NCBI RefSeq assembly: GCF_002753895.1
Contig: NZ_NJER01000003.1
Location: forward strand, 434,001-498,000
Reading direction: 5' to 3'
DNA length: 64,000 nt
Origin: Halobacteriovorax sp. JY17
GTDB taxonomy: Bacteria; Bdellovibrionota; Bacteriovoracia; Bacteriovoracales; Bacteriovoracaceae
A model generated the notes under the pieces. The model was given only the letters and a program-made list of their open reading frames with translations, did not search any database and was not told the DNA's origin. The translations under genes and the position numbers were made by a program. This document shows, one piece after another, positions 38,420-46,945 of the stretch. The number at the start of each line of letters is the position of its first letter. Within the stretch, counting starts at the first letter, position 1.

Positions 38420-39376
38420 TTACGACTTTACAACAAATCCCCATTCAATTTGTGCGCGACCATTTTTAATTAATCCAGCTGGTGGATTAGGAAATGGTCC
38501 TGCTCTATTAAATGACTCTATTGCAGCTGTGTCTAGCTCATTAACACCACTCGTGCTCTTAACTTTCACTTCTATGATATTGCCCTGCTGATCAATAGTT
38601 ATTCTTAGAGAGGTTACTTTATTAATGTCACTAGCAAGTCTTCTTCCAGACTTCCACATCTTCTCAGCCTGCTTACGGAGAGAGTCTCCCCAGTGCTGCT
38701 CTAACTTTTGTCTTATTCTAAAATAGAAACCATAGTACTTATACTCGACAGTATTAAGTCTCGTCATATCCGCAAGAGGAATATCCTCCATAAAGTCATT
38801 ATTGCTGGCCAGTCCTTTTAACTTCTTACTTCCACTCTTAGTTCCAAGGGCGGGAGAATTCGCAGTTGTTGGCTGTGTAAGAGCTAAGTTTCCAAGAGAT
38901 AAATCTTCAAACTTAATCTTCTTAGGCTTCTTTGTCTTGGCCATCTTCTTCTTTGTTGGATTTTTCGTGACCTTTTTAATCTTCCCTTGACTCGACTTCT
39001 CAACAGACGTCTGTACTTCTTTAGCACCAGTTCTAACACCAAAGCCTGCTGACTTAAAGCTTCCATTGAGAGCTGCCTTTGTCTCTCGCTCGACTCTTTG
39101 ATCTTGCTTACCAAGGAATTTGGCCTTCACAGGAGTTTCCTTACTTTTTTTAAGTTCGGTATTAACAATTTGCTTTGGTTGCTTAGACTTGGTTTTAAAA
39201 ATAAGACGAACCTTTTTTGGCTTCTTATTTTCAACTGTCATTTTCTTCGTTGTTGACCAATCTACATGAGAGACAAGAAACCCCACATGGAGGAAAACTG
39301 AAAAAACAATTGAGAGAATAGCAAATTTCTTAAATTGCTTTTTCTCTTGTTCTAAATTTGAGTCTTCTCTTCTCAT
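38420..39376 (-). CDS. TonB-family energy transducer
   Basis: 318 residues. One membrane helix near residues 17-37 (FAILSIVFSVFLHVGFLV), then a long Lys/Thr/Pro-rich periplasmic spacer (about 45-155). The C-terminal TonB-like domain is at about 225-318 (SLRITIDQQGNIIEVKVKSTSG, LDTAAIESFNRAGPFPNPP). TonB-like proteins carry proton-motive energy from an ExbB/ExbD motor to outer-membrane receptors. No exbBD or receptor gene is adjacent. Proteins of this layout also occur as gliding or TolA-like proteins, so the partner is uncertain. Confidence 0.85.
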   Translation of the reverse strand: MRREDSNLEQEKKQFKKFAILSIVFSVFLHVGFLVSHVDWSTTKKMTVENKKPKKVRLIFKTKSKQPKQIVNTELKKSKETPVKAKFLGKQDQRVERETKAALNGSFKSAGFGVRTGAKEVQTSVEKSSQGKIKKVTKNPTKKKMAKTKKPKKIKFEDLSLGNLALTQPTTANSPALGTKSGSKKLKGLASNNDFMEDIPLADMTRLNTVEYKYYGFYFRIRQKLEQHWGDSLRKQAEKMWKSGRRLASDINKVTSLRITIDQQGNIIEVKVKSTSGVNELDTAAIESFNRAGPFPNPPAGLIKNGRAQIEWGFVVKS

Positions 39377-39439
39377 AAAATTCCCCAGAGTTATGACACT
39401 CTAAGGAACTTATCGGTTTATTAGAAAAAAAATTTATGA

Positions 39440-42169
39440 TTATTGATTATTATAATAATCATCTTCTTCGAGAAATTGAGAAGAATCCTCGGACTTTAAT
39501 TTTTCAACATCCTCTACCTTTTTAGAGCCTGGTTCAGACCCTTCTACAAAGGTTTCGAGAAAATTATTAGCACTAGATGGCTTCGCCAACTTCCCAGTCT
39601 CTTTATCAATTAAGACATTTACAACGCCTAGAGGAGCTTGAAAGTCATACTCCCCCTTCTTTTTAATTCCTGCACGCATAAACTCTTTCCAAATTGGAAG
39701 TGCAGACTTAGCCCCAGTCTCTCCCCATCCTAGAGTTTTATTATTATCAAAACCTGTCCAAACGCCAGTAACAATATTAGACGAAAAGCCTAAAAACCAT
39801 GCGTCTACATAATTATTTGTTGTTCCAGTCTTTCCACCGAGAAATGCGCTTATATCTCTCACATTCCTCCCTGTTCCATGCTGAACAACTCCTCTTAAAA
39901 GATTATTCATTATATAGGCCAACCTCGGATCATAAACCTGATCCCCCCCGAGGGCCAAGAGGTATGGATTCTCCTCTACCTTCTCCTCCGCTGCTTCTTC
40001 CTCAGTTCCTAGCGTATTATTTGCCAGAACTTCTTCGGCCTTAAGTTCTGGAACCTCAGGTTCTACAGGGGCATCTGTTTCACTAATTTCATAATTCTTT
40101 CCAAACCTATCCGTTACAGAAAGTATTGACTTAGGTTTTACAATCTTTCCTCCATTTGGAAAAATCGCATAGGTCGCAACAATATCCATTAAGGTCACAC
40201 CAAAAGACCCAAGAGCTAGACTTAAGTCTTCGTCGAGCTTTGCTTTAAAACCTATTCTCTTTGTAAATTCTAAAATTTTATCTACACCAATATCAGAAGC
40301 GAGCCTAATCGTTGGAATATTTCGAGAAGTTTCAAGAGAGTTTCTAAAAGTCATTGGCCCTTTAAATTTTCCATCATAATTTCTTGGTTTCCAATTTAAA
40401 GATGAATCTACTCCTCCAAGTGCTTCCGGTGAATCCATCAAAGTACTTGCTGGTGTAAAACCATTTTCAAGTCCCGCAGCAAATAAAATTGGCTTAAAAG
40501 ATGAACCAGGTTGTCTGTGAGACTGAATGGCGCGATCGAATTGAGACTTTTCGAAATTAGCCCCCCCAACCAAGGCGATGATTTCTCCGGTCTTAGGATC
40601 AAGGGAAACAAGTGCTCCTTCGGCTTCAGGCTCTTGATCTAATGAGAAGTGGACATATCTCTCTTGTCTTACGAGATTATAATCCTTTGAAGATTTAAAC
40701 GTACTTTGAAAAGCTTTCCAAAAATGTCTACTTATCTCTGTCGATTTACTTTGAATTGTAACATTAATAACATCTCCAACTTTTAAAATACTCGAAGGAT
40801 TCGTCACGTAAGGATAGAAGTGTCTCTCTTCTGAAATATTTCTCTCATGGGCCCATCTAAAGCCTTCATACGAAATAAATCCATTCAAGCCTGCGTAAGA
40901 AACATAGATAATTCGTGATCTATTATCAATCCTTCGAACTACCGCTTCATACATTTTCTTAGTGTCTAATAAAGATATGATTGGGTCTTCTTTAATATTT
41001 CCAGGAAAATATCTCTTACTCTTCAATTTCCCAAAGAAGTTTAAACGATACTTCTCTCTAGCCTCTGTAATCTCTTCACTAACTTCTGATTCGTACTTTC
41101 TTGATAAGTCTTCATTTAAAGTGAAGTACATTGACTTCTCTTCATGCAGCTCTTTTCTCTGTTTTTGTAAAAGCTCCTTTACCAAGTCTTCTGTTTCTAG
41201 CGACCTTAATGGCCCCTTAAACCCTTGTCTCTTATCAATTTCTTTAACACCTTTATAGACTTCTCTCTCCGCAACAACTTGAAGATCGTAATCAATAGTT
41301 GTTTGCACTTTAAATCCATCTGTTAAAAATCTATCATTCCCCACGGCCTCAACAACTCTCTGCCTAACCCAGTCAGTTAAGTAACCTGCCTTAAATTCAC
41401 TATTCTTTCTTATTCTAAATTTAATTTTTTCAGCTAGAGCACTCTTATACTCTTCTTCCGTAATTTTTCCCGTCGCATACATTCTCCCAAGAACATAGCC
41501 TTGTCTCTTTTTGGCATATTGTGGATTTATATAAGGTGAGTATTTTCCCGGAGCGACAAGAAGTCCCGCTACGATAGCACTTTCAGCAATAGAAGCCTCG
41601 GTAAGCTCTTTTCCAAAGTATCCTTGAAACGCCGCTTTTACTCCATAGTATCCACCACCAAGGTAAACTTGATTTAAGTAAAGAAAGAGAATTTCTTCTT
41701 TCGTAAACTTTTCTTCGATTCTCTGGGCCAAGAGAAAGTCTTTAATTTTCCTACTTATTGATCTCTCTCTGCTAAGAAGAAGAGATTTTGCAACTTGCTG
41801 AGTAATTGTTGATCCACCCTGAACAACTTTTCCAGCTTTTAGATTTGCAATGAAGGCCCTAAGAACACCTAGGTAATCAACACCTTTATGTTCATAGAAA
41901 TTATCATCTTCTGCTGACAAGAAAGCATTTATAACTCTCTTTGGTATTTCGTCCATTTGAGCAATATATCTTGTCTCTTTTCCTATCTCTGTTAAAACTG
42001 TTCCATCCTTAGCAAGAATTTGACTTGGAATTGCTGGATTATAGTCAGCTAAAGAAGAAATTTTAGGTAGTCCAAAAGAAAAGTAAGCAACTACAAGAAC
42101 GACAATGAGCCCCCCCAAAATAGCAGAGCCTAAAACAAATCCTGTTAATCTCAAAAGTATTTTTTTCAT
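39440..42169 (-). CDS. Class A penicillin-binding protein (PBP1A type)
   Basis: A bifunctional peptidoglycan synthase of 909 residues. Residues 9-32 form the membrane anchor. The glycosyltransferase 51 domain follows, with E87 in SAEDDNFYEHKG as catalytic residue and GGSTITQQVAKSLLLS. An insert of about 250 residues with an OB-like segment comes next. The transpeptidase domain holds the SxxK site in RQPGSSFKPILF, SRN in LETSRNIPTIRLA and KTGTT. An acidic tail closes the protein. It polymerises and crosslinks glycan strands in the periplasm. Eight bases separate it from the lipoprotein gene upstream. Confidence 0.93.
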   Translation of the reverse strand: MKKILLRLTGFVLGSAILGGLIVVLVVAYFSFGLPKISSLADYNPAIPSQILAKDGTVLTEIGKETRYIAQMDEIPKRVINAFLSAEDDNFYEHKGVDYLGVLRAFIANLKAGKVVQGGSTITQQVAKSLLLSRERSISRKIKDFLLAQRIEEKFTKEEILFLYLNQVYLGGGYYGVKAAFQGYFGKELTEASIAESAIVAGLLVAPGKYSPYINPQYAKKRQGYVLGRMYATGKITEEEYKSALAEKIKFRIRKNSEFKAGYLTDWVRQRVVEAVGNDRFLTDGFKVQTTIDYDLQVVAEREVYKGVKEIDKRQGFKGPLRSLETEDLVKELLQKQRKELHEEKSMYFTLNEDLSRKYESEVSEEITEAREKYRLNFFGKLKSKRYFPGNIKEDPIISLLDTKKMYEAVVRRIDNRSRIIYVSYAGLNGFISYEGFRWAHERNISEERHFYPYVTNPSSILKVGDVINVTIQSKSTEISRHFWKAFQSTFKSSKDYNLVRQERYVHFSLDQEPEAEGALVSLDPKTGEIIALVGGANFEKSQFDRAIQSHRQPGSSFKPILFAAGLENGFTPASTLMDSPEALGGVDSSLNWKPRNYDGKFKGPMTFRNSLETSRNIPTIRLASDIGVDKILEFTKRIGFKAKLDEDLSLALGSFGVTLMDIVATYAIFPNGGKIVKPKSILSVTDRFGKNYEISETDAPVEPEVPELKAEEVLANNTLGTEEEAAEEKVEENPYLLALGGDQVYDPRLAYIMNNLLRGVVQHGTGRNVRDISAFLGGKTGTTNNYVDAWFLGFSSNIVTGVWTGFDNNKTLGWGETGAKSALPIWKEFMRAGIKKKGEYDFQAPLGVVNVLIDKETGKLAKPSSANNFLETFVEGSEPGSKKVEDVEKLKSEDSSQFLEEDDYYNNQ

Positions 42170-42176
42170 TAAAAAT

Positions 42177-43121
42177 TTATTCCTTTTTAAAAAAGTCGCG
42201 TAACTCTTTAAGTATATTTTCGTTCTTATTCATTGTTGTTTGAAGCAAGTCTTGTAAATCTACAATTCTATCAAGTTCAACATTATTTCTTTTTAAGTTA
42301 AACCAACGAACATTTTCTCGATTTCTCTCTGACTCTATTTTTGCATATCCAATCATTTTACCATAGAGACCGATTAGATAATGATTCGTTTTAAAGAAGT
42401 TCAAGTCTTGCCCTAAAGTATTCAATACTGCAATCCTATCAACACCATTGCTCTTTAGACTTTCAATATCCAAATTTCCGCTAGTCACTGGTGATTGGTA
42501 GAAATCATTTGTTGTATTATCAAGCTCCAAATTAATTAAGAGAACATTATAGAGATTGCCTCTTGAGAGGTAGCGAACTTTTTGAAGTTTCTTATCATAG
42601 ATAGGAAGAACTAAAGCTTTTTTCAATCCTTCAAGTTTATCTTCTTTAAACTCACTCTTAAGAAATTTATACATAATTTCTTTCCAGTCTGAAGAATAGT
42701 ATTCAACTTCCTTTAAAGACTCCAAAAGGGAAAATATCTTCCATTCAATATGATCAGTTGTAAGCCCCTTAGCAAGGAAAGCTGCAATCACCGCACTAAA
42801 GCCCGCCCCTGAATAAACACTTGGTTCAAGTTTATATTTTTGGAGGTTATCCACAAACTTAAGATAAGTTATTGACGTCATAGCTCCTGGATAGAGAAAT
42901 AAGGCCTTAATCTTTTCGGATTTCTGATTCACGTAATCTGAATCTTCTTTTAAAATTGGTCCATAACTTTGTGTCTGCCCTTTTGACTCAATAAGGGGAA
43001 CATGCTTGCTCTCTGTTGTAGAAAGATCAACTCCCTCGTAAACTGATGAATAGCTATACTCTCTCTTCGTCGAGCAAGACGAAAGCAATACAATAAAGAT
43101 TAAAAGAAAAAGAGATTTCAT
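42177..43121 (-). CDS. Patatin-like lipoprotein with degenerate active site
   Basis: 314 residues. The lipobox LSSC puts the lipidated cysteine at residue 16. From about residue 70 the pattern KALFLYPGAMTSITYL ... YSGAGFSAVIAAFLAKGLT resembles the start of patatin-like phospholipases, in which a glycine-rich loop is followed by GxSxG. Here the nucleophile region reads G-F-S-A-V, so the second Gly is replaced and the usual helix start is altered. It may be inactive or divergent. It lies between xseB (4-bp overlap) and the penicillin-binding protein, suggesting an envelope role. Confidence 0.5.
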   Translation of the reverse strand: MKSLFLLIFIVLLSSCSTKREYSYSSVYEGVDLSTTESKHVPLIESKGQTQSYGPILKEDSDYVNQKSEKIKALFLYPGAMTSITYLKFVDNLQKYKLEPSVYSGAGFSAVIAAFLAKGLTTDHIEWKIFSLLESLKEVEYYSSDWKEIMYKFLKSEFKEDKLEGLKKALVLPIYDKKLQKVRYLSRGNLYNVLLINLELDNTTNDFYQSPVTSGNLDIESLKSNGVDRIAVLNTLGQDLNFFKTNHYLIGLYGKMIGYAKIESERNRENVRWFNLKRNNVELDRIVDLQDLLQTTMNKNENILKELRDFFKKE

Positions 43122-43333
43122 TCTTCTACACTAACTTCCTTTAAGGATTCGGATAATTTTGTTATCTTTTTCTCTGCCTTTCCCAGCTGGTCCTTACAAA
43201 ACTTATAGAGCTTAGTTCCCTCTTCAAATTTTTGTAAACTCTCTTCTAAGGATAATTCCCCATCCTCTAAATTAGAAACTAATTTTTCTAGCTCTTCTAA
43301 TGAAGACTCAAAACTTTGTTTTTCATTACTCAT
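43118..43333 (-). CDS. xseB: Exodeoxyribonuclease VII small subunit
   Basis: XseB forms the regulatory part of the ExoVII nuclease that degrades single-stranded DNA. 71 residues, normal size, two-helix protein with SLEELEKLVSNLEDGELSLEESLQKFEEG (residues 11-39). The large subunit XseA is not in the window. Overlaps the following lipoprotein gene by 4 bp. Confidence 0.92.
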   Translation of the reverse strand: MSNEKQSFESSLEELEKLVSNLEDGELSLEESLQKFEEGTKLYKFCKDQLGKAEKKITKLSESLKEVSVEE

Positions 43334-43377
43334 CTAAAACCGTCCGCTACTATTTTGACACCACCTCCCATAGGAAG

Positions 43378-43495
43378 GGGCAAATTTGTCACCACTATGA
43401 GTGAAAATATTTCCATTATTTATTAAAAATATACTATCAGAAAGCTCTCAAAACTTAAAATTTCAAAGACTTACTATTAAAGGATAAATTTGCCC
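43378..43495. repeat. Inverted copies of GGGCAAATTT upstream of the flagellar promoter
   Basis: GGGCAAATTT at 43378-43387 and AAATTTGCCC at 43486-43495 are exact reverse complements, 98 bp apart, within the 254-bp gap between xseB and flgF. The second copy lies 13 bp upstream of the sigma-54 element, the first about 120 bp upstream. Such positions suit binding sites for an activator of sigma-54, but the sequence matches no consensus I know. Confidence 0.4.
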
Positions 43496-43507
43496 ATGTA
43501 GAGGTTT

Positions 43508-43523
43508 TGGCACTGTGGTTGCT
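43508..43523 (+). promoter_or_regulatory. Sigma-54 promoter of the flagellar operon
   Basis: TGGCAC at 43508-43513, five bases, TTGCT at 43519-43523. The GG and GC dinucleotides have the ten-base separation required for sigma-54 (-24/-12). Transcription would begin near 43535, giving a leader of about 53 bases before flgF. Sigma-54 commonly drives the middle class of flagellar genes, so an enhancer-binding protein (FlrC/FlgR type) is expected elsewhere in the genome. Confidence 0.75.
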
Positions 43524-43587
43524 ATAGTTAGGGTAGAAAGAGTGAATACCATGAAGGTATCACTAAATAAAATCTAGGAGAGATGAC

Positions 43588-44421
43588 TTGAAAGAACTTT
43601 GGGTCCCACTTTCAGGTGCAATTGCTCAACAAAGAAAAGTTGAAACGATCGCTAATAATGTGGCAAATGCCAACACTCCGGGATTCAAGAAAGATCAAGT
43701 TGTCTTTAAAGAGTATCTAACACAATTTGAAAAAGGGCATAATCAAGATTTAGACATGCCTAATAAAGAATGGAAGCCAGAAGACTTCTACAGAAGCTAT
43801 GGTGCCGAGCACGCAAAAGTTAAAGTTGACGGATCCTTTACAGATTTTCAGCAAGGTCAAACCTCACCAACAGGAAATCCATTAGATGTAGCTCTTAAAG
43901 GAAAGGGATTTTTAGAAGTTCTTACTCCAAATGGTGTCCGCTACACAAGAAAGGGAAACCTATCGATTAATCCGGCAGGTCTACTCGTAACAAATGGTGG
44001 TGACCCAGTTCTTTCTAAACTTGACCCCGCCCTGCTCGCAGCAGGAGGAGAATTACCTTCACCACAAGAGCGCACGATTCAACTTCCCGCATCAGCAGGA
44101 AGGCTAGCAATAAATTTTCAAGGTGAGCTCTCAAGTAAAGAAGGAAAGATTTCTGATCTTTCAATTGTTGAATTCAACGACATTCACGCCCTAAAGAAAG
44201 AAGGAAATTCATTCTTTATAAATGAAAAATTTGAAAATATTAGCACGACAGAAAATAAAACCGCTGTCTATCAAGGCTTTATAGAACAGTCTAATGTTAA
44301 TGCTATTCAAGAAATGTCGGAGCTAATTAAGGCAAATCGAAATTTTGAAAGTATTCAAAGAGTCATCAAAACCTACGACACAATAAGTGGAAAAGGTGTT
44401 AACGAAATAGCGAAGTTTTAA
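43588..44421 (+). CDS. flgF: Flagellar proximal/distal rod protein FlgF
   Basis: 277 residues, a rod component exported by the flagellar type III system. The N-terminal region LSGAIAQQRKVETIANNVANANTPGFKKDQVVF has the ANNxANxxTxGFK motif of rod and hook proteins. The matching C-terminal helix reads IQEMSELIKANRNFESIQRVIKTYD. The start is TTG, with AGGAG seven bases before it. First gene after the sigma-54 promoter, 8 bases before flgG. Confidence 0.92.
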   Translation: MKELWVPLSGAIAQQRKVETIANNVANANTPGFKKDQVVFKEYLTQFEKGHNQDLDMPNKEWKPEDFYRSYGAEHAKVKVDGSFTDFQQGQTSPTGNPLDVALKGKGFLEVLTPNGVRYTRKGNLSINPAGLLVTNGGDPVLSKLDPALLAAGGELPSPQERTIQLPASAGRLAINFQGELSSKEGKISDLSIVEFNDIHALKKEGNSFFINEKFENISTTENKTAVYQGFIEQSNVNAIQEMSELIKANRNFESIQRVIKTYDTISGKGVNEIAKF

Positions 44422-44429
44422 GGACTAAA

Positions 44430-45281
44430 ATGTACAACGTAATGAAAACAATTATTATCTCTCTCTTCTTATTACAGGTTTCAAAGTCTTTTGGAATGCT
44501 TCGAGCACTTAACACTGCTGCAACAGGTATGGCCGCCCAAGAAATGAACGTTTCGACTATTTCCAATAATATCGCCAACGTTAATACAACTGGCTACAAG
44601 AAACAGAGGACAGAAATTCAAGACCTCTCCTATCAAACAATTCAAGAAGCTGGTTCTAGATCAAGTTCTGAAACAATGAATAACGTCGGTGTTCAAATTG
44701 GTTCTGGAGCAAAAGTTTCTGGAGTAAGAAAAGAGTTTACTCAGGGTTCACAGCAAATAACAAATAATCCATATGATCTAATGATCAGCGGAGAAGGCTT
44801 CTTTGGAATAATATCACCAAATAACGAAATTAAATTCACAAGAGACGGATCATTTAGTGTTGATGCATCTGGAACACTTGTAAACAAACAAGGATACAAG
44901 GTTTATCCTTCTTTCGTTTTTCCTCCAGGAACAAAGAGTGTTCACATAGGTCACGACGGAACCGTGGAAGCTTATCTTTCAAATCAAGTTGAACCTACCG
45001 TTCTTGGTCAAATTCCTGTTTTCACCTTTATTAATCCTGTTGGACTTAAATCAACAGGAATGAATCTCTACGCAGTTACTAGATCAAGTGGTCAAGCTAT
45101 TCAAAATATTGCTGGTAATACCAATGCTGGAACTATTGCTCAAGGTGCACTTGAATCTTCAAACGTTAGTATTATGAATGAGATGACATCCTTAATTAAA
45201 GCTCAAAGAGCATATGAAATGAACTCAAAAGTAATGGGTGTAGCTGATCAAATGCTACAAACCGTAAATAATATTAGGTAA
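44430..45281 (+). CDS. flgG: Flagellar distal rod protein FlgG
   Basis: The classical FlgG sequence begins MLRALNTAATGMAAQEMNVS at residue 23 of this frame. That part is 261 residues, the usual length, with the SNNIANVNTTGYKK motif and the C-terminal NEMTSLIKAQRAYEMNSKVM. The frame starts 22 residues earlier, and the good ribosome-binding site (AAGGA, five bases before ATG 44430) belongs to this longer form. The extension (MKTIIISLFLLQVSKSFG) looks like a Sec signal peptide, which is unexpected for a type III-exported rod protein. The canonical inner start at 44496 has no proper site in front of it. Confidence 0.93.
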   Translation: MYNVMKTIIISLFLLQVSKSFGMLRALNTAATGMAAQEMNVSTISNNIANVNTTGYKKQRTEIQDLSYQTIQEAGSRSSSETMNNVGVQIGSGAKVSGVRKEFTQGSQQITNNPYDLMISGEGFFGIISPNNEIKFTRDGSFSVDASGTLVNKQGYKVYPSFVFPPGTKSVHIGHDGTVEAYLSNQVEPTVLGQIPVFTFINPVGLKSTGMNLYAVTRSSGQAIQNIAGNTNAGTIAQGALESSNVSIMNEMTSLIKAQRAYEMNSKVMGVADQMLQTVNNIR

Positions 45282-45284
45282 TAA

Positions 45285-46178
45285 ATGATAAAACTAATTA
45301 CAGCACTTACATTTCTTATCTCAATATCGGCATGGTCTAAACCATGCCAAATTGATATTTATCCAAAGAGCTACCTCCTTACAGACAGCTCAATGAAGCT
45401 AGGAAAGGCCTTAATTAAAAAATCGACCTGTGATGGTTCTACCGATAATGAATTTATTCGCTTCTTAATTGATACAAAAGGGAACACCTCTGGAAAGCAA
45501 ATCTCAAGAGTTTTTAGCTCTCTCGTTAACAAGCCTGTTGTCATAAAGCCAGATAGAATTAGTATCTATAAGCTTGAAGACTATTTAACAGAGAGGTTAT
45601 CATTTTCTAAGAATTGGTTTATAAGAGAAATTCAAATTCCAACAAACCTTCCAGCAATCACCTTAGATGCAAAAGAAAATCTAAGTATTGATTGCCCTAC
45701 TTGCAGCTACCCTGGAAATAAATCTATACGTATCGTTATCAACGATTCTCTTAAGGGAATTAATAAGTACCACATGTTAACGGCTAAACTGCAAATTAAG
45801 GCCAAGGCACTTGTTCCGAGAGGTATCCTAAAATTGGATAACCAGCCCCTAACAAAGCAAATGTTTAAAGAAGAAGAAGTTTATACAACGGACCCTTCAA
45901 CTCTTTTTACAAATATAAAAACATTAGGCTTTTATAAAGTAAATAAATCTGTAAATTCTAGAGCCATTTTAATCAATGACCTTGTTTCAGTATCTTTAGT
46001 TAAAGCCGGTGTTCCAGCAAGTATCATTTTGGACAATGGAGTTATTAATTTAAAGAGTACTGCGACTCCACTTCGAAGTGCTAAATTTGGAGAAACTGTT
46101 CAACTAAGATCTTCACGAAATAATAAAATCATTGTCGGTAAAGTCATCGACTACAACAAGGTTTCAATAGAATTATGA
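45285..46178 (+). CDS. flgA: Flagellar P-ring assembly protein FlgA
   Basis: Periplasmic chaperone that helps the P ring form around the rod. 297 residues with a signal peptide (residues 1-18). The C-terminal third is the SAF domain (VPRGILKLDNQPLTKQMF) followed by the family end AKFGETVQLRSSRNNKIIVGKV. The N-terminal half is longer than in E. coli FlgA (219) and has a pair of cysteines. It lies between flgG and flgH, and overlaps flgH by 4 bp. Confidence 0.88.
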   Translation: MIKLITALTFLISISAWSKPCQIDIYPKSYLLTDSSMKLGKALIKKSTCDGSTDNEFIRFLIDTKGNTSGKQISRVFSSLVNKPVVIKPDRISIYKLEDYLTERLSFSKNWFIREIQIPTNLPAITLDAKENLSIDCPTCSYPGNKSIRIVINDSLKGINKYHMLTAKLQIKAKALVPRGILKLDNQPLTKQMFKEEEVYTTDPSTLFTNIKTLGFYKVNKSVNSRAILINDLVSVSLVKAGVPASIILDNGVINLKSTATPLRSAKFGETVQLRSSRNNKIIVGKVIDYNKVSIEL

Positions 46179-46942
46179 AATACTATAAACTTTTACTTAT
46201 CCTTTCTACTGCACTACTTTTTTCATGTAGTAACTATATTAATAAGATGTATTCAGACCTAGATAGGCAGGAGCAAATTAATAATCAAGCACCTACAAAC
46301 AATTTCGATCGATACAGAAATCCACCGAGCACTTATAGAAAGGCATCTGACGTTGGAAGGGTTGCAACTGCTGCACAGGGGCAACCTTACTACAATCAGA
46401 ATAATCCTCCTTCGGTTAGACGTAACTATAGACCTAAGCAAAACCTAAGAAAGAGATATAAAGCTGATGATCTTCTCGACAACTCATCTAATCGTGCCAG
46501 CCTATGGGCCGGAAAAGGAAAAGATAGACACCTCTTTACAGTTTTAAAAGAAAAGAGAAATGGAGATATTGTTTTAATAAATGTTCAAAAAGTTTTAAAG
46601 AACGATATAACTTTAGAGCTCAAAAGAGCTTTTCCTGATATTCCAAAGCCTGCCTCTGGAGACGATAAAAAAGATGGTGAAGAGAATAAGAAAAATGAAG
46701 AAGTTGCAGACAACACTGAAAAAGAGATGTCTGGCAATAAAATCTATGACCGTGTATCCAGCGTAATTGTAGAAGAAATTAACGAAGATCACCTTCTCCT
46801 ACGCGGACAAAAAAGCGTTCTTTTTAAACAGAGGAAGAGACTCGTAGAAGTTCAAGCTCTCGTTTCAAGAAGAGATATTACTGATGAAGATACTGTTAAC
46901 TCTGACAACATACTTGAATCAAGTGTGCATATACTAAGGTAG
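46175..46942 (+). CDS. flgH: Flagellar L-ring lipoprotein FlgH
   Basis: FlgH forms the outer-membrane bushing of the flagellar motor. 255 residues with a lipobox (LFSC, lipid on C18). The first half is a Pro/Asn/Arg-rich linker. The second half carries the L-ring features WAGKGKDRHLF, GDIVLINVQKVL, and QALVSRRDITDEDTVNSDNI. The start overlaps the flgA stop (ATGA). Slightly longer than E. coli FlgH because of an acidic insert near residue 160-185. Confidence 0.88.
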   Translation: MKYYKLLLILSTALLFSCSNYINKMYSDLDRQEQINNQAPTNNFDRYRNPPSTYRKASDVGRVATAAQGQPYYNQNNPPSVRRNYRPKQNLRKRYKADDLLDNSSNRASLWAGKGKDRHLFTVLKEKRNGDIVLINVQKVLKNDITLELKRAFPDIPKPASGDDKKDGEENKKNEEVADNTEKEMSGNKIYDRVSSVIVEEINEDHLLLRGQKSVLFKQRKRLVEVQALVSRRDITDEDTVNSDNILESSVHILR

Positions 46943-46945
46943 TTT

